Assembly (NCBI RefSeq): GCF_038561965.1
Contig: NZ_CP139348.1
Span: forward strand, 2,108,001 to 2,172,000
Direction of reading: 5' to 3'
Source of the DNA: Stutzerimonas stutzeri
GTDB lineage: Bacteria > Pseudomonadota > Gammaproteobacteria > Pseudomonadales > Pseudomonadaceae
DNA length: 64,000 nt
Every line of letters begins with the position of its first letter. Position 1 is the stretch's first letter. The notes beneath the pieces are model-generated. The model did not search any database, was not told where the DNA came from, and saw only the letters and a program-made list of their open reading frames with translations. Below are positions 18,162 through 27,001 of the stretch, piece after piece. The position numbers and the translations under genes are program-made.

Positions 18162-18168
18162 AATGTGT

Positions 18169-20553
18169 TCACTCTCCATGAGTACGCATGCGGCTCCAGG
18201 ACCCTTCCGAGATCAGGCTCAAGCCATCGCCCTCCGAGTTGTGTCCAAGCCAGACATCAAAGAAATTGACGCGGCGCGGAGCCATCAAGGCCTCGCCCAA
18301 CAGCGCCGGGCAGAATTGCCGGATAACGCGACGATGAACCGTCACATCGTCTTCAGCATGCTCGACGGGAGCCTCCTTCCATTCCGTCAATGGCACGTTG
18401 ACCTGGCTGCAGCCATTGAGCGTGTAGCGTTTGTCCAGATAGGTCTGAATCATGGAAAGCACGCCGTTGCTCAGATAGAAAACGGTGACGTTGCCACCAC
18501 GCCCTGCGATGCCCCGGATCGAAGAGCCAACCAGGCGCTGCTCCACATTCGGCACTATTGCGCGAGCACCATCACCGATGAATGCCAGCACATTGCGTTC
18601 GTTCTTCAAGGCGATATAGGGCAGCGACATCAGACCGTCACCCATCAGGGCGCGACCGTACCAGCCGGAGAAACCGGGATCGGTGCGTGCCACGTTGCGC
18701 ATTGCCGACAAACCGCAACGACCAACGTCGTAGACGCCGGTATAGCGGTAGCTTCGCGACTCGATCAGATCGACCACCAGTCGTCCCAACTGGTGGAAGA
18801 AATAATTCGGGGTCATCGGCATTGTTTCGATCAGGTCGCTTGGCTGAGCGGCCGGCAGCTTGCGCAATTGTTCGATTCTGGCGCGGCGCTGCCGTAGCAC
18901 CGCGTCGTCAACCTGCAGGCGTGGTTCGAGGTAATTCAGGAAGTCCGCCAACCGAACGTCCAGTCCCAGCAGGGTGAATGGCGACAGGTGCGCCTCATTG
19001 CAGTTGACTTGGCCAATGCGGAAGTTGCGCTTGAGCTTGCCTTCCGAATACGGGGTAGACGATTGCTCTACCTTGCCCTTGAGGAAAAAGAGCCAGGGAG
19101 CGCCTTCTTCGTTGGTGCTTTGCGCTTCCAGGAATTCATAGACCGCGCGGTTGAATCCATACATGGAAAGCGTTCCCAGATAGTTCGCTACGGACTTGCC
19201 GTCGCTGAACCCGGGCACGCTTCCCGGATGAATGATGCTGTCCACCAGGGCGATGCCGGCTTTTTCGGCCAGGCGAAGAATCTGATTCCGCTCGTCCGAT
19301 GTGAGGCGACCGCAATGCCACAGCATCCGGGCGTTGTCGTGGTTGATGGCGGCCACGGCCTGATCCAGTCGTTCGCGTTGCGCGCAGGAGAGCGTTGCAG
19401 CCTTGGAGGAGGGGCGCTGCACCACTGGTTCCGAAATGGTCGCTTGCGACTCCAGCACGTGTTGCGTTGCAAGGACGAAGGTTGGAGCGGGGCGCTCATC
19501 AAGGGCCTGGAAGGCATTTGCAAGGCAAGCTGGCATGTCATCGGGGGTACGCATGAACCCATGCCACAAGCCGCGTGCTGCAATGACCGCATGTCCGTCG
19601 CTGTCGGCGTCGAGCGTACCCTGGAATGGATACCAGATCGTTTCCGGGGAGTCGGCGCAGACAATGATGCCAGGGGCTGCGGCACGCTTGAGATTCGCCA
19701 GAGTCCCGCGCGCTTCGTCGATCATCCCGGAGGTCATGGCGATGACGTAGGCACGGCCATACAACTGCCAGCCAGCCAGCGCGCTTACGGCCAATGAGTG
19801 CTCGTTGTTACCGGTCAGGCAGTGGCTGTCCGTTCCCTGCAGCAGAGATTTCATCGAGTCGATGAAACCGGCGACCATGGAGCCCGTGTAGAAGTGGAAG
19901 TCCCATTGATCACCCCAGCGTTCAGTCATGAGGTGATGAATCTTTTGTGCCAGCGTCACCTGGCCATCGGCTTTCTGGCGCGCGCGAGCAAGCATGCGGT
20001 TGAAATGGGCATGCTCCAGATGATCCAGAATCAGCCGGAGGATATCGGCGCGGCGTTGCCAGGGATTCGAATGCGGCACCCGCACCAGGCGGTTGCCCCC
20101 CAGCCGGCACATCCATTTACCCAGCACCCTTTCCTCGCACAGCAGCATTGCAGAGCAGGGCGAGGGCCGGGTCGGCGGTTGTTGCAGCGTAAGCGCAAGG
20201 AAGGGGTCGTCATCGACCGGTTCCTCATGGCGCGTATCGAGCAACACGCATTCAAGCGGGGACAACGTCCAATCACCCGCCGACAGCGCCTGGCGGGCGG
20301 TTGCCATTGAGTGGAAGCACCGAGAGAACAGGGCGGGCAGCTTGTCCCTGGGTTGTGAGCGCAAGTATCGACAGGCCTGAGCGAAGATCTGGCGGTAGGG
20401 AAAGCATTCGTCGTTCGGGTGCAAATCGAAAGGCGTATCGGTATTGCGACTGAGCAAACCGTTTACGCTTTCCACTACCATGTCCAGGTCCAACGCCAGT
20501 TTTTCATCCTGGCTGACCAAGAGTATTCCGATATTCCGTCTCTCTTGCTGCAT
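18169..20553 (-). CDS. PigD-like thiamine-diphosphate enzyme
   Basis: This encodes about 794 residues from ATG 20553, which has an AGAGGA site upstream; ATG 20583 is possible. The C-terminal third has a ThDP-binding motif: GDGARAIVPN and onwards to VTVFYLSNG, i.e. GDG followed some 27 residues later by the asparagine. SALAGWQLYGRAYVIAMTSG and ERNVLAFIGDG also fit a pyruvate-decarboxylase or PigD-type fold. PigD decarboxylates pyruvate and adds the acetyl unit to an enal (Stetter-type). Coupling with the PigE-like gene supports this reading. The donor and acceptor in this pathway are not known. Confidence 0.75.
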   Translation of the reverse strand: MQQERRNIGILLVSQDEKLALDLDMVVESVNGLLSRNTDTPFDLHPNDECFPYRQIFAQACRYLRSQPRDKLPALFSRCFHSMATARQALSAGDWTLSPLECVLLDTRHEEPVDDDPFLALTLQQPPTRPSPCSAMLLCEERVLGKWMCRLGGNRLVRVPHSNPWQRRADILRLILDHLEHAHFNRMLARARQKADGQVTLAQKIHHLMTERWGDQWDFHFYTGSMVAGFIDSMKSLLQGTDSHCLTGNNEHSLAVSALAGWQLYGRAYVIAMTSGMIDEARGTLANLKRAAAPGIIVCADSPETIWYPFQGTLDADSDGHAVIAARGLWHGFMRTPDDMPACLANAFQALDERPAPTFVLATQHVLESQATISEPVVQRPSSKAATLSCAQRERLDQAVAAINHDNARMLWHCGRLTSDERNQILRLAEKAGIALVDSIIHPGSVPGFSDGKSVANYLGTLSMYGFNRAVYEFLEAQSTNEEGAPWLFFLKGKVEQSSTPYSEGKLKRNFRIGQVNCNEAHLSPFTLLGLDVRLADFLNYLEPRLQVDDAVLRQRRARIEQLRKLPAAQPSDLIETMPMTPNYFFHQLGRLVVDLIESRSYRYTGVYDVGRCGLSAMRNVARTDPGFSGWYGRALMGDGLMSLPYIALKNERNVLAFIGDGARAIVPNVEQRLVGSSIRGIAGRGGNVTVFYLSNGVLSMIQTYLDKRYTLNGCSQVNVPLTEWKEAPVEHAEDDVTVHRRVIRQFCPALLGEALMAPRRVNFFDVWLGHNSEGDGLSLISEGSWSRMRTHGE

Positions 20554-20614
20554 ATGCCCGCATCCTCTTTGGCTTGCTGCCATTGCCCGATCCCGCGGAT
20601 TCCGACGACTTTGT

Positions 20615-22627
20615 TCACAGGCGCCATGTCAGACGCAGGCCCGCTTCTCGCGGCGGGCTGTAGACGGTGACGAATCCGTTCTGGTAGCCCACCGCGTCGT
20701 AGCGCTGATCGGTCGCGTTGTCGGCGTAGGCCGCGATTTCCCAGTTGCCGCGTTGGTAACCAGCTACCAGGTTCACCAGGCCGTAGCCGTTGCGTTCATA
20801 CCCGTTGGCCGCATCGAGGTAGACCTTGCTGCTGCCGGTCACGCTGGCTTGTGCATACCAGCCTTCGGGCGCGTCGTAGCGGATGCCGAGGTGGCCGGTG
20901 AGATCCGGCGCGAACGGGTTCTGGTTGCCGTCATAGTCCGCCTCGCCATCGCGAAAGTGATCGAAGCGCGTGTGGTTCCAGGCCAGCCCGCCCTTGAGCT
21001 GCCAGCCGCCACCGAGGAGATAGTCCACATCCAGCTCGAGACCTTTGGATGTCGCCGTGGCAGCGCTGGTGATGTACATCACGCCGACGGTGGGCATCTG
21101 CATGACCTGCATGTCATCGATGTCCATGAGGTAGGCGGCCAGCGAATAGCGAATGCGCTTGTCAAGAAGCCAGCCCTTGAGACCGGTTTCATACGACCAG
21201 TTCTTCTCCGTGTCGTAAGGCAGATAACCCAGCGTCGGCGCCAGCACATTGAAGCCGCCAGTGCGCACGCCACGACTGGCACTCACATACCATTGGTGAT
21301 TGGCGGTTATCTGGTGTTGCAGCGCGAGCCTGGGTGAAACGTGTGTCCAGCCTTTTTCATGGCTCGTAGCCCCTTGCGGACGTAGCTGCACCTCGTTGCG
21401 CTCGACGCGCGCTCCGGCGTCTATGGACCAGTCGGCCGACAGGGGGACGTTCCAGTGGGTGAACAGTGCAGCGGTATCGCTCTGCTGATCCGCGCGAATG
21501 TCCGACAGCCCCATCATGGTCTTGCTGGTACTGTGCAGATCGTTGTCGCTGCGATCCGCGTAGACACCAGCCAGCCAACTGGCCTCCCCGAGCTGTCCCT
21601 CCACACGGAACTCCTGGGAGAGTGTGCGCAGGTGATGGTCGCGCCCGACGTGCAGAACATCGGCTGGCATGAAGTCAGTGTCCTGCTGAATCCTGTCCTT
21701 GAACTCGTTCCAGGCCGTTACCGAATGCAACCGCAGGCCGGAGGCAAATTCATGCTGGACATTGAAGGACAAGGTCTGGCCCTCAGAACGGTTCCAGCTC
21801 GGCGTTCCGGACGCGACTCGCTTCCTTGGCGCGCCGGGCGAGCCCCACAGGGAGGCGCCATCGTCGTACTCCTGATGCGCATAGCGCATGACCACATCCG
21901 TTGCGGCCCCCGGGGCCCAGCGCAGCCCCAGGTTCAGGTTCTTCTGCTCACGATCGTCCGCCTTGTGCCCCGTGTGGGTGTTGTCGATGAAGCCGTCCTG
22001 GCTCGACCAGTTGCCCGATACGCTGCCGTACAACCGCTCTTCCACCAAAGGCTGGCTGAGCGCAAACCGCATGACACGCTTGTTCCGGCTGCCCGCTTCG
22101 GCAGACACGCTGGCTCTCGGGGTCGCGTCCATCGGCAGGCTGTGGATGGCAATCACACCGGCCTCGGCATTACGGCCATACAGCGTAGATTGCGGGCCGC
22201 GAATGACCTCGATGCGATCGAGATCCAGCATGCCACTCTCGAATCCCTGGGCTGTCAGCGTGGGAACGCCATCGACCAGCAACAACGTTGAACTGGAGAA
22301 GCTGTTGAAGTTGGCCGTCAGCCCCCGCATGACGGGTGAATTCATACCTGCTTGCCCGAACGGCTGGAATGACAGACCAGGAATGCGTCCTTCCAGTTGT
22401 TTGAGGCTAGTGATGCCTGACTGCTCGGCGTCCCAGCCATCGATCACCGCCACGCTGGCGGGCACCCTTTCCAGCGGCCGCTCGATTTTCTCGGCTGTGA
22501 CGGTGATTTCCGGTAGCGTCGTGGAGTCAGGCGAAGCCGCGGAGCCTGGCGCAGCAAACGCCAACTGTGGCCCTGGTACAAAGGCACAGATCAAAGCTGT
22601 AGCCATCATCATCGGTTGACCGCGCAT
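20615..22627 (-). CDS. pdtK: TonB-dependent outer-membrane receptor of the thiocarboxylate-siderophore-like locus
   Basis: This encodes 670 residues: signal peptide to about residue 26, TonB box region PEITVTAEKIERPL, plug domain with RGLTANFNSF...LLLVDGVP and LDRIEVIRGPQSTLYGRNAEAG, and a 22-strand barrel ending in the aromatic YSPPREAGLRLTWRL. It imports a ferric chelate across the outer membrane. It starts one base after the AMP-ligase stop. The position in the operon matches pdtK, the PDTC receptor of P. stutzeri and P. putida; the symbol rests on gene order, not alignment. Confidence 0.8.
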   Translation of the reverse strand: MRGQPMMMATALICAFVPGPQLAFAAPGSAASPDSTTLPEITVTAEKIERPLERVPASVAVIDGWDAEQSGITSLKQLEGRIPGLSFQPFGQAGMNSPVMRGLTANFNSFSSSTLLLVDGVPTLTAQGFESGMLDLDRIEVIRGPQSTLYGRNAEAGVIAIHSLPMDATPRASVSAEAGSRNKRVMRFALSQPLVEERLYGSVSGNWSSQDGFIDNTHTGHKADDREQKNLNLGLRWAPGAATDVVMRYAHQEYDDGASLWGSPGAPRKRVASGTPSWNRSEGQTLSFNVQHEFASGLRLHSVTAWNEFKDRIQQDTDFMPADVLHVGRDHHLRTLSQEFRVEGQLGEASWLAGVYADRSDNDLHSTSKTMMGLSDIRADQQSDTAALFTHWNVPLSADWSIDAGARVERNEVQLRPQGATSHEKGWTHVSPRLALQHQITANHQWYVSASRGVRTGGFNVLAPTLGYLPYDTEKNWSYETGLKGWLLDKRIRYSLAAYLMDIDDMQVMQMPTVGVMYITSAATATSKGLELDVDYLLGGGWQLKGGLAWNHTRFDHFRDGEADYDGNQNPFAPDLTGHLGIRYDAPEGWYAQASVTGSSKVYLDAANGYERNGYGLVNLVAGYQRGNWEIAAYADNATDQRYDAVGYQNGFVTVYSPPREAGLRLTWRL

Positions 22628-22628
22628 A

Positions 22629-24323
22629 TCATGCGTACTCCCGTAAGCTGCGCTCGGGAGTCGACTGCCCCGGCCCAGCGGGACAAATGCCCGAGGTGCC
22701 CAGCTCGCGGGCTTCCTCGGTTAGCGCTTTTTTATCGATCTTTCCCGCCGGTGTCAGAGGCAGAGCGCGGTAGAAGCGTAGGTACTCGGGGAGCTTGTTC
22801 ACCTCCAGTCCCAGTTCGCGCAGGAAGTCGGTGATCGCTTTCAGGGAAAACTTCGCTGCACCCTCGCGCAAGGTGACGCAAAGGCACACCCGCTGCCCGA
22901 GATCATCATCGGGAACAGGAATGCACGCAACGGTCACGACATCGGGATGCGCCATGACCAGGCCTTCAATCTGGGTCGGGCTGATATTGGCGCCCCCACG
23001 GATGATGACGTCCTTCTTGCGACCGGCTAGGACCAGATAACCCTTGTCGTTGATGTAGCCCAGATCTCCGGTCTTCACCCAGCCTTGCGGGTCGCGGTAA
23101 CGCTCGTCCAGCTCCGGCGCGTTGACGTACTGCATTGGAGTCAATGGCCCGCGGGCGGTGATTTCGCCAACCTCGCCTTGCCGGACCTCCCGGCCTTCGT
23201 CGTCCACCAGACGAATCGCGCAGACCGCCGGATTGGGCTTGCCGACGCTGGTCAGCACAACTTCGATGGGGTCGTCCAGGGTGTTATGGCAGTTCACGCC
23301 GTCGGCGGAACCGTAGAGGCTGATGAAGCCGCAGCCAAACGCATCACGGCATTTGCGCACGGTGGCCTCGTCGATGACCGAGCCGCCGACGATCAAACCA
23401 CGCAGGCTGGATTTGTCGATGCTCTCCAACGCCGGTTGAGCGGCGATGCGTTGCAGCATGGTGGGTACGCCGAGAATGAAGCCCGGCCGAAATGCCGCAA
23501 TCGCCTTGATGGCTTCATCCACGTCGAACTTGGGCAATACGACCAGCGAACCACCCAGCCAGCACAACACACCGAAGGTGGCAGTGGAGCCGAAGGACGA
23601 ACCCAGCGGAACGAGGTACATGCCGCGAAAATCTTCGCCATCGGACGCGATGCGCTGCAGGAAGCGCCCGCGACCACCAACCAACGCATTGTGCGAGTAC
23701 GCCACCAGCTTGGGCTCCGACTCGGTGCCTGAAGACACCAGCAGACGCACCGGCGAGTTCGGGCACACCCTGGGTAGGCTGGCGAGATCCAGCGGCTCGG
23801 TGCTCATCAGCTCATCGAGCGTAATCCATCCTTCGCGAGGCTTGCCCTGAACAATCAGGCGGCGCATGGATAGCAGGGTGGGGCGCAGTGACTCGATAAC
23901 CTCGCACAGATCGATGCCTTCGTACGCTTGCGGGACGATCACCGCTCGCGCGTCGCAGCGGCGAACCAGCGATTGGATATCCAGCTTGCCGCGTCCCGGA
24001 GGGAAGGGGGCGACGATGGCACCGAGCGCTGCCACTGCCAGGTCGATTGCGCAGCACAACCAGTGGTTGGTGAGCTGGTAAGCCACCACGTCGCCGGCCA
24101 CGATCCCCGAATCACGCAGGCTGTGAGCCATCCGCAGGGCTGCATCGAGGAGCTCGCCGTAGGTCACGTCACCTTGCGGCGACAGCACGGCCTTCTTGTC
24201 GGGATGCGCTTCGGCTTTGGCGGCAAACAGCGTGAATACGGGCTGGTTCGGGTAGGTACCGTCCTGCACCCAACGTTGGCGTTCCTCAGCAGGAACCAGG
24301 TCGATGATGCCAGCGTTGTTCAT
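22629..24323 (-). CDS. AMP-forming acyl/aryl-acid ligase
   Basis: This encodes about 564 residues. ATG 24323 has GGAGG 5 bases upstream and overlaps the upstream stop. Adenylation motifs are visible: LLVSSGTESEPKLVAYSH (A3), SLYGSADGVN (A5), WVKTGDLGYINDKGYLVLAGRKKDVIIRGG (A7-A8) and PAGKIDKKAL with the catalytic lysine (A10). It activates a carboxylic acid as acyl-AMP. Next to a ThiS-like carrier and ThiF protein it probably prepares the carboxylate for attack by a protein thiocarboxylate, giving a thiocarboxylic acid. Its place corresponds to the AMP ligase (J) of pdt loci. Confidence 0.8.
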   Translation of the reverse strand: MNNAGIIDLVPAEERQRWVQDGTYPNQPVFTLFAAKAEAHPDKKAVLSPQGDVTYGELLDAALRMAHSLRDSGIVAGDVVAYQLTNHWLCCAIDLAVAALGAIVAPFPPGRGKLDIQSLVRRCDARAVIVPQAYEGIDLCEVIESLRPTLLSMRRLIVQGKPREGWITLDELMSTEPLDLASLPRVCPNSPVRLLVSSGTESEPKLVAYSHNALVGGRGRFLQRIASDGEDFRGMYLVPLGSSFGSTATFGVLCWLGGSLVVLPKFDVDEAIKAIAAFRPGFILGVPTMLQRIAAQPALESIDKSSLRGLIVGGSVIDEATVRKCRDAFGCGFISLYGSADGVNCHNTLDDPIEVVLTSVGKPNPAVCAIRLVDDEGREVRQGEVGEITARGPLTPMQYVNAPELDERYRDPQGWVKTGDLGYINDKGYLVLAGRKKDVIIRGGANISPTQIEGLVMAHPDVVTVACIPVPDDDLGQRVCLCVTLREGAAKFSLKAITDFLRELGLEVNKLPEYLRFYRALPLTPAGKIDKKALTEEARELGTSGICPAGPGQSTPERSLREYA

Positions 24324-26152
24324 AGGAACCTCCAGGGGGCGTTGACAGAGAAGTAAGACTTGCGAGTGAGGCATTCAGAGATGCGGGTGTCGGCGGCGAG
24401 CTGCTTGAGGTCTTCGATGACTACACAGGCGCCGATGCCCCGTTCGTTCAGCACCGTTTCCCATTCCGAAGCGGGTCGCTTGCGTAAGCGCTCCGCCAGC
24501 GTCTGCTGGCAGGTATCCGCAGTGGCAGGAATGTCCAGCAACATGGCCAGCGACTGGAACTGATCTGGGTGTTGGCAGTCGATGGCGATCAGTCCCGATA
24601 GCGTGGGATACACGCCGGACAAGATGCCCCTCGACGCCTTGCCGCTGCTGTGCATCAGCAGATCGGCGGCGCCCAGCAATGAGCTCTCGACATAAGTACC
24701 CGTGCCCGTGACTGCTCGATTGAGCAACGCGGCCGTCACACCCAGTGCCGCGATCGCGCCGCCCAGCACATCCAACACGGTGAACAGCGAGCCGCCGCGG
24801 ATGCCGGATTGACGTGCAATGGCGGCGGACACACCCGACCAGGCCTGGACGGTGAAGTCGGTACCCGGGGCATTGACGGGAGCCCGGCCCCAGCCTCCCG
24901 CATAGGCGTAAACGAGATGTGGCTGAACCCTGCGCAGATGTTCAGCATCCAGTTGCATTTCATGGGCCTTGCCGGGCGCCCAGTTGTGCAGAAAGACATC
25001 CGCATCGCGGGCGAGCTCGTAGACCAACTGCCGCCCATGGGCGGATTTGATATCGACTTCGTGAACGGATTTGAGGTGGTTCAGCGCGTCAAAGCGCACC
25101 GAACAGCCTTCGGCGCAGGGCGGCATGGCTCGCAACGGATCGCCACCCGGCGGCTCCAGCCGAATGACTTCGGCGCCCAGCGATGCCAGCAGATGCCCGG
25201 CCAGCGGTCCCTGAATGCGTCGACAGGATTCGATGACGCGCATCCCCTGTAGCGGCAGCAGTGACGGAAATGCGGTGTCTCGATGCCTTTCGGGGGACGG
25301 CGGGAAAGACTCGAACTGCCATGGCGTAGCCAGTGACTGCCGGTAATCGGGGTCCTCGCGGCGTTGCGCATCGGTGCGGACGGGCACGACCGCAACACCC
25401 GCTTGCGCTGCCAATTGTTGGATCTTTGCGTAACGCAGGCGGGCGAGCGCCGTGAGACAGGCGGCAGGTAGAGGCGACACGGCCCTCGCGTAGCGAAGCA
25501 GAAAACCTTTCCAGGCCGTACCGGCCAATTCCGATTCAATGCCGACGGCGGTCCAAAAGCTTCGCCACGGTGTGCTGTCGAGCGTTTCCAGCTCGAATGT
25601 GATGCCGTCAGCGGAACGAAATGGCGGCCTCAAATGCGGATCGGAGCCGCCCGGCAGGAACGCCTCACGATCTTCTGGTGCCGTGGCGCCTGCCAGATAC
25701 TGCCCGATACTGAGCAGCCCGCATCCCAGTGGAGAAAGCTGAACCTGATCAAATGCACCGCCACGCAGCTGCCCCACGGCTGCGGCCAGCGTTCCGTGCA
25801 GCGTCATGACGGCGGTAAGTGTCGAAAGATAATCCACGCCCAGCGGTTGGGCCCTACCGCTAGCACGGCCGTGCACCGACATAAGACCGCTGCCCGCCTG
25901 CAGCAGCAGCTCCGAGAGGTGTCGATTTGGCAGCCAGCCGGCTGGTGAGGCGAAGTGGGCCTGAATAGGAGAAATAGCCGGATGCTGCAGCTGGAATGCG
26001 GCTCCTTCCATATCCACAGGCGGCGAGATTGCGAGCGGGCAAATGCCCAATAATCTGGCCTGTTCCGTCAGGCTAAGTTGCAGTTCATTCCAATTCGGCG
26101 GAAACGAAGTGGATGAATGCAGCAGGGAAAATTCATTTAAGAGTGTCGGCAT
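24320..26152 (-). CDS. CaiB/BaiF-like CoA-transferase-family protein
   Basis: This encodes about 610 residues from ATG 26152; no strong ribosome-binding site is seen, and GTG 26182 is possible. The C-terminal half is a class III CoA-transferase (formyl-CoA transferase) fold: GMRVIESCRRIQGPLAGHLLASLGAEVIRLEPPGGD, ARDADVFLHNWAPGK, and RRVQPHLVYAYAGGWG. The N-terminal half looks like a second, more divergent copy of the fold (GVDYLSTLTAVMTLHGTLAA). It could move a CoA, or another thiol carrier, on or off the dicarboxylate. The stop overlaps the ligase ATG. It corresponds in position to I of pdt. Confidence 0.7.
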   Translation of the reverse strand: MPTLLNEFSLLHSSTSFPPNWNELQLSLTEQARLLGICPLAISPPVDMEGAAFQLQHPAISPIQAHFASPAGWLPNRHLSELLLQAGSGLMSVHGRASGRAQPLGVDYLSTLTAVMTLHGTLAAAVGQLRGGAFDQVQLSPLGCGLLSIGQYLAGATAPEDREAFLPGGSDPHLRPPFRSADGITFELETLDSTPWRSFWTAVGIESELAGTAWKGFLLRYARAVSPLPAACLTALARLRYAKIQQLAAQAGVAVVPVRTDAQRREDPDYRQSLATPWQFESFPPSPERHRDTAFPSLLPLQGMRVIESCRRIQGPLAGHLLASLGAEVIRLEPPGGDPLRAMPPCAEGCSVRFDALNHLKSVHEVDIKSAHGRQLVYELARDADVFLHNWAPGKAHEMQLDAEHLRRVQPHLVYAYAGGWGRAPVNAPGTDFTVQAWSGVSAAIARQSGIRGGSLFTVLDVLGGAIAALGVTAALLNRAVTGTGTYVESSLLGAADLLMHSSGKASRGILSGVYPTLSGLIAIDCQHPDQFQSLAMLLDIPATADTCQQTLAERLRKRPASEWETVLNERGIGACVVIEDLKQLAADTRISECLTRKSYFSVNAPWRFL

Positions 26153-26240
26153 ATTCAAAACCGAGAGACAAAAGCGTTGCACTTGCCCCTGGATTTGAAT
26201 CGCCAGGGGTCATTCTTTCAGCGGTGTCCGGAGGTGCGAG

Positions 26241-26513
26241 TCAGCCACCGGCGACGGCAGGCAGCACGGTCAAACTGTCACCGGCCTTGAGTGGCGTGTT
26301 GAGCCCATCTGAGAAGCGGATGTCGTCTTCGTTGACGTAGATATTGACGAAACGATGCACATGTTCCGCACTGACCAGCCGGGCCTTAAGGCCAGGGAAC
26401 TGGTGTTCAAGGTTCTCGATGGCCTCTGCCACCGAGTTGCCTTGGGTAAAAACTGTCTTTTCCCCATTGGTCAGCGGGCGCAGCAATGTGGGAACGATCA
26501 CTGAAATCGACAT
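26241..26513 (-). CDS. ThiS/MoaD-like sulfur carrier protein
   Basis: This encodes 90 residues of the beta-grasp ubiquitin-like fold: SVIVPTLLRPLTNGEK, HVHRFVNIYVNEDDIRF and KAGDSLTVLPAVAGG. The chain ends exactly at the diglycine that becomes the thiocarboxylate after adenylation and sulfur transfer by the ThiF-rhodanese protein. It would donate sulfur to the acyl-AMP made by the ligase. Quinolobactin-type carriers have two extra residues after GG that a JAMM protease removes; here there are none. Confidence 0.85.
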   Translation of the reverse strand: MSISVIVPTLLRPLTNGEKTVFTQGNSVAEAIENLEHQFPGLKARLVSAEHVHRFVNIYVNEDDIRFSDGLNTPLKAGDSLTVLPAVAGG

Positions 26514-26575
26514 GTAGAACTCCTTTTGCCTCTAGCTGTGGCTGAGGCATTGCTGATTGAAATATTGGAAAGTCG

Positions 26576-26986
26576 CTATTCCACAATGGAGATACTTTCT
26601 TCGATGACTTTTCCACGAAGTATCCGGAAACAACGGGCGGGCTCTCGGGCGTTCTCCCATGTGGACACAATCAGGTGATGCGCTTCCGGATAGCCCGCAT
26701 ACTCGATGTCCTCCCTGCTCGGATAGGCTTCACTCGCGGTATGAGAGTGGTAGATGACCCGTTGGAACTCGTTGCGATCATCCAGAGATCGGAACACCTG
26801 GAATTGCTCCTGCGAGTCGAGCCGAAAGAAGGTTTGTGATGCCGCCTGGTTGCGCATTGGGATTACTCTTGTCGCTAACTGGGCTTCCAGTGAAGACGCC
26901 ACGATTCCACAGGTTTCAAGTGGGTGATCGCGACGTGCTTGAGCCAGAACCTGCCCCAGCGCCTGACGCTTGATAAGCAATGCCAT
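26576..26986 (-). CDS. JAMM/MPN+ metalloprotease
   Basis: This encodes 136 residues with the complete JAMM zinc motif: glutamate in HPLETCGI (about residue 24), YHSHTASEAYPSREDI with the two histidines, serine and aspartate. In thioquinolobactin synthesis the homologue QbsD trims the ThiS-like carrier QbsE. Here the carrier already ends in GG, so the substrate is open. It lies 15 bases after the ThiF gene and 62 before the carrier gene. Confidence 0.85.
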   Translation of the reverse strand: MALLIKRQALGQVLAQARRDHPLETCGIVASSLEAQLATRVIPMRNQAASQTFFRLDSQEQFQVFRSLDDRNEFQRVIYHSHTASEAYPSREDIEYAGYPEAHHLIVSTWENAREPARCFRILRGKVIEESISIVE

Positions 26987-27001
26987 CTTCTAGGCCTCCT
27001 A

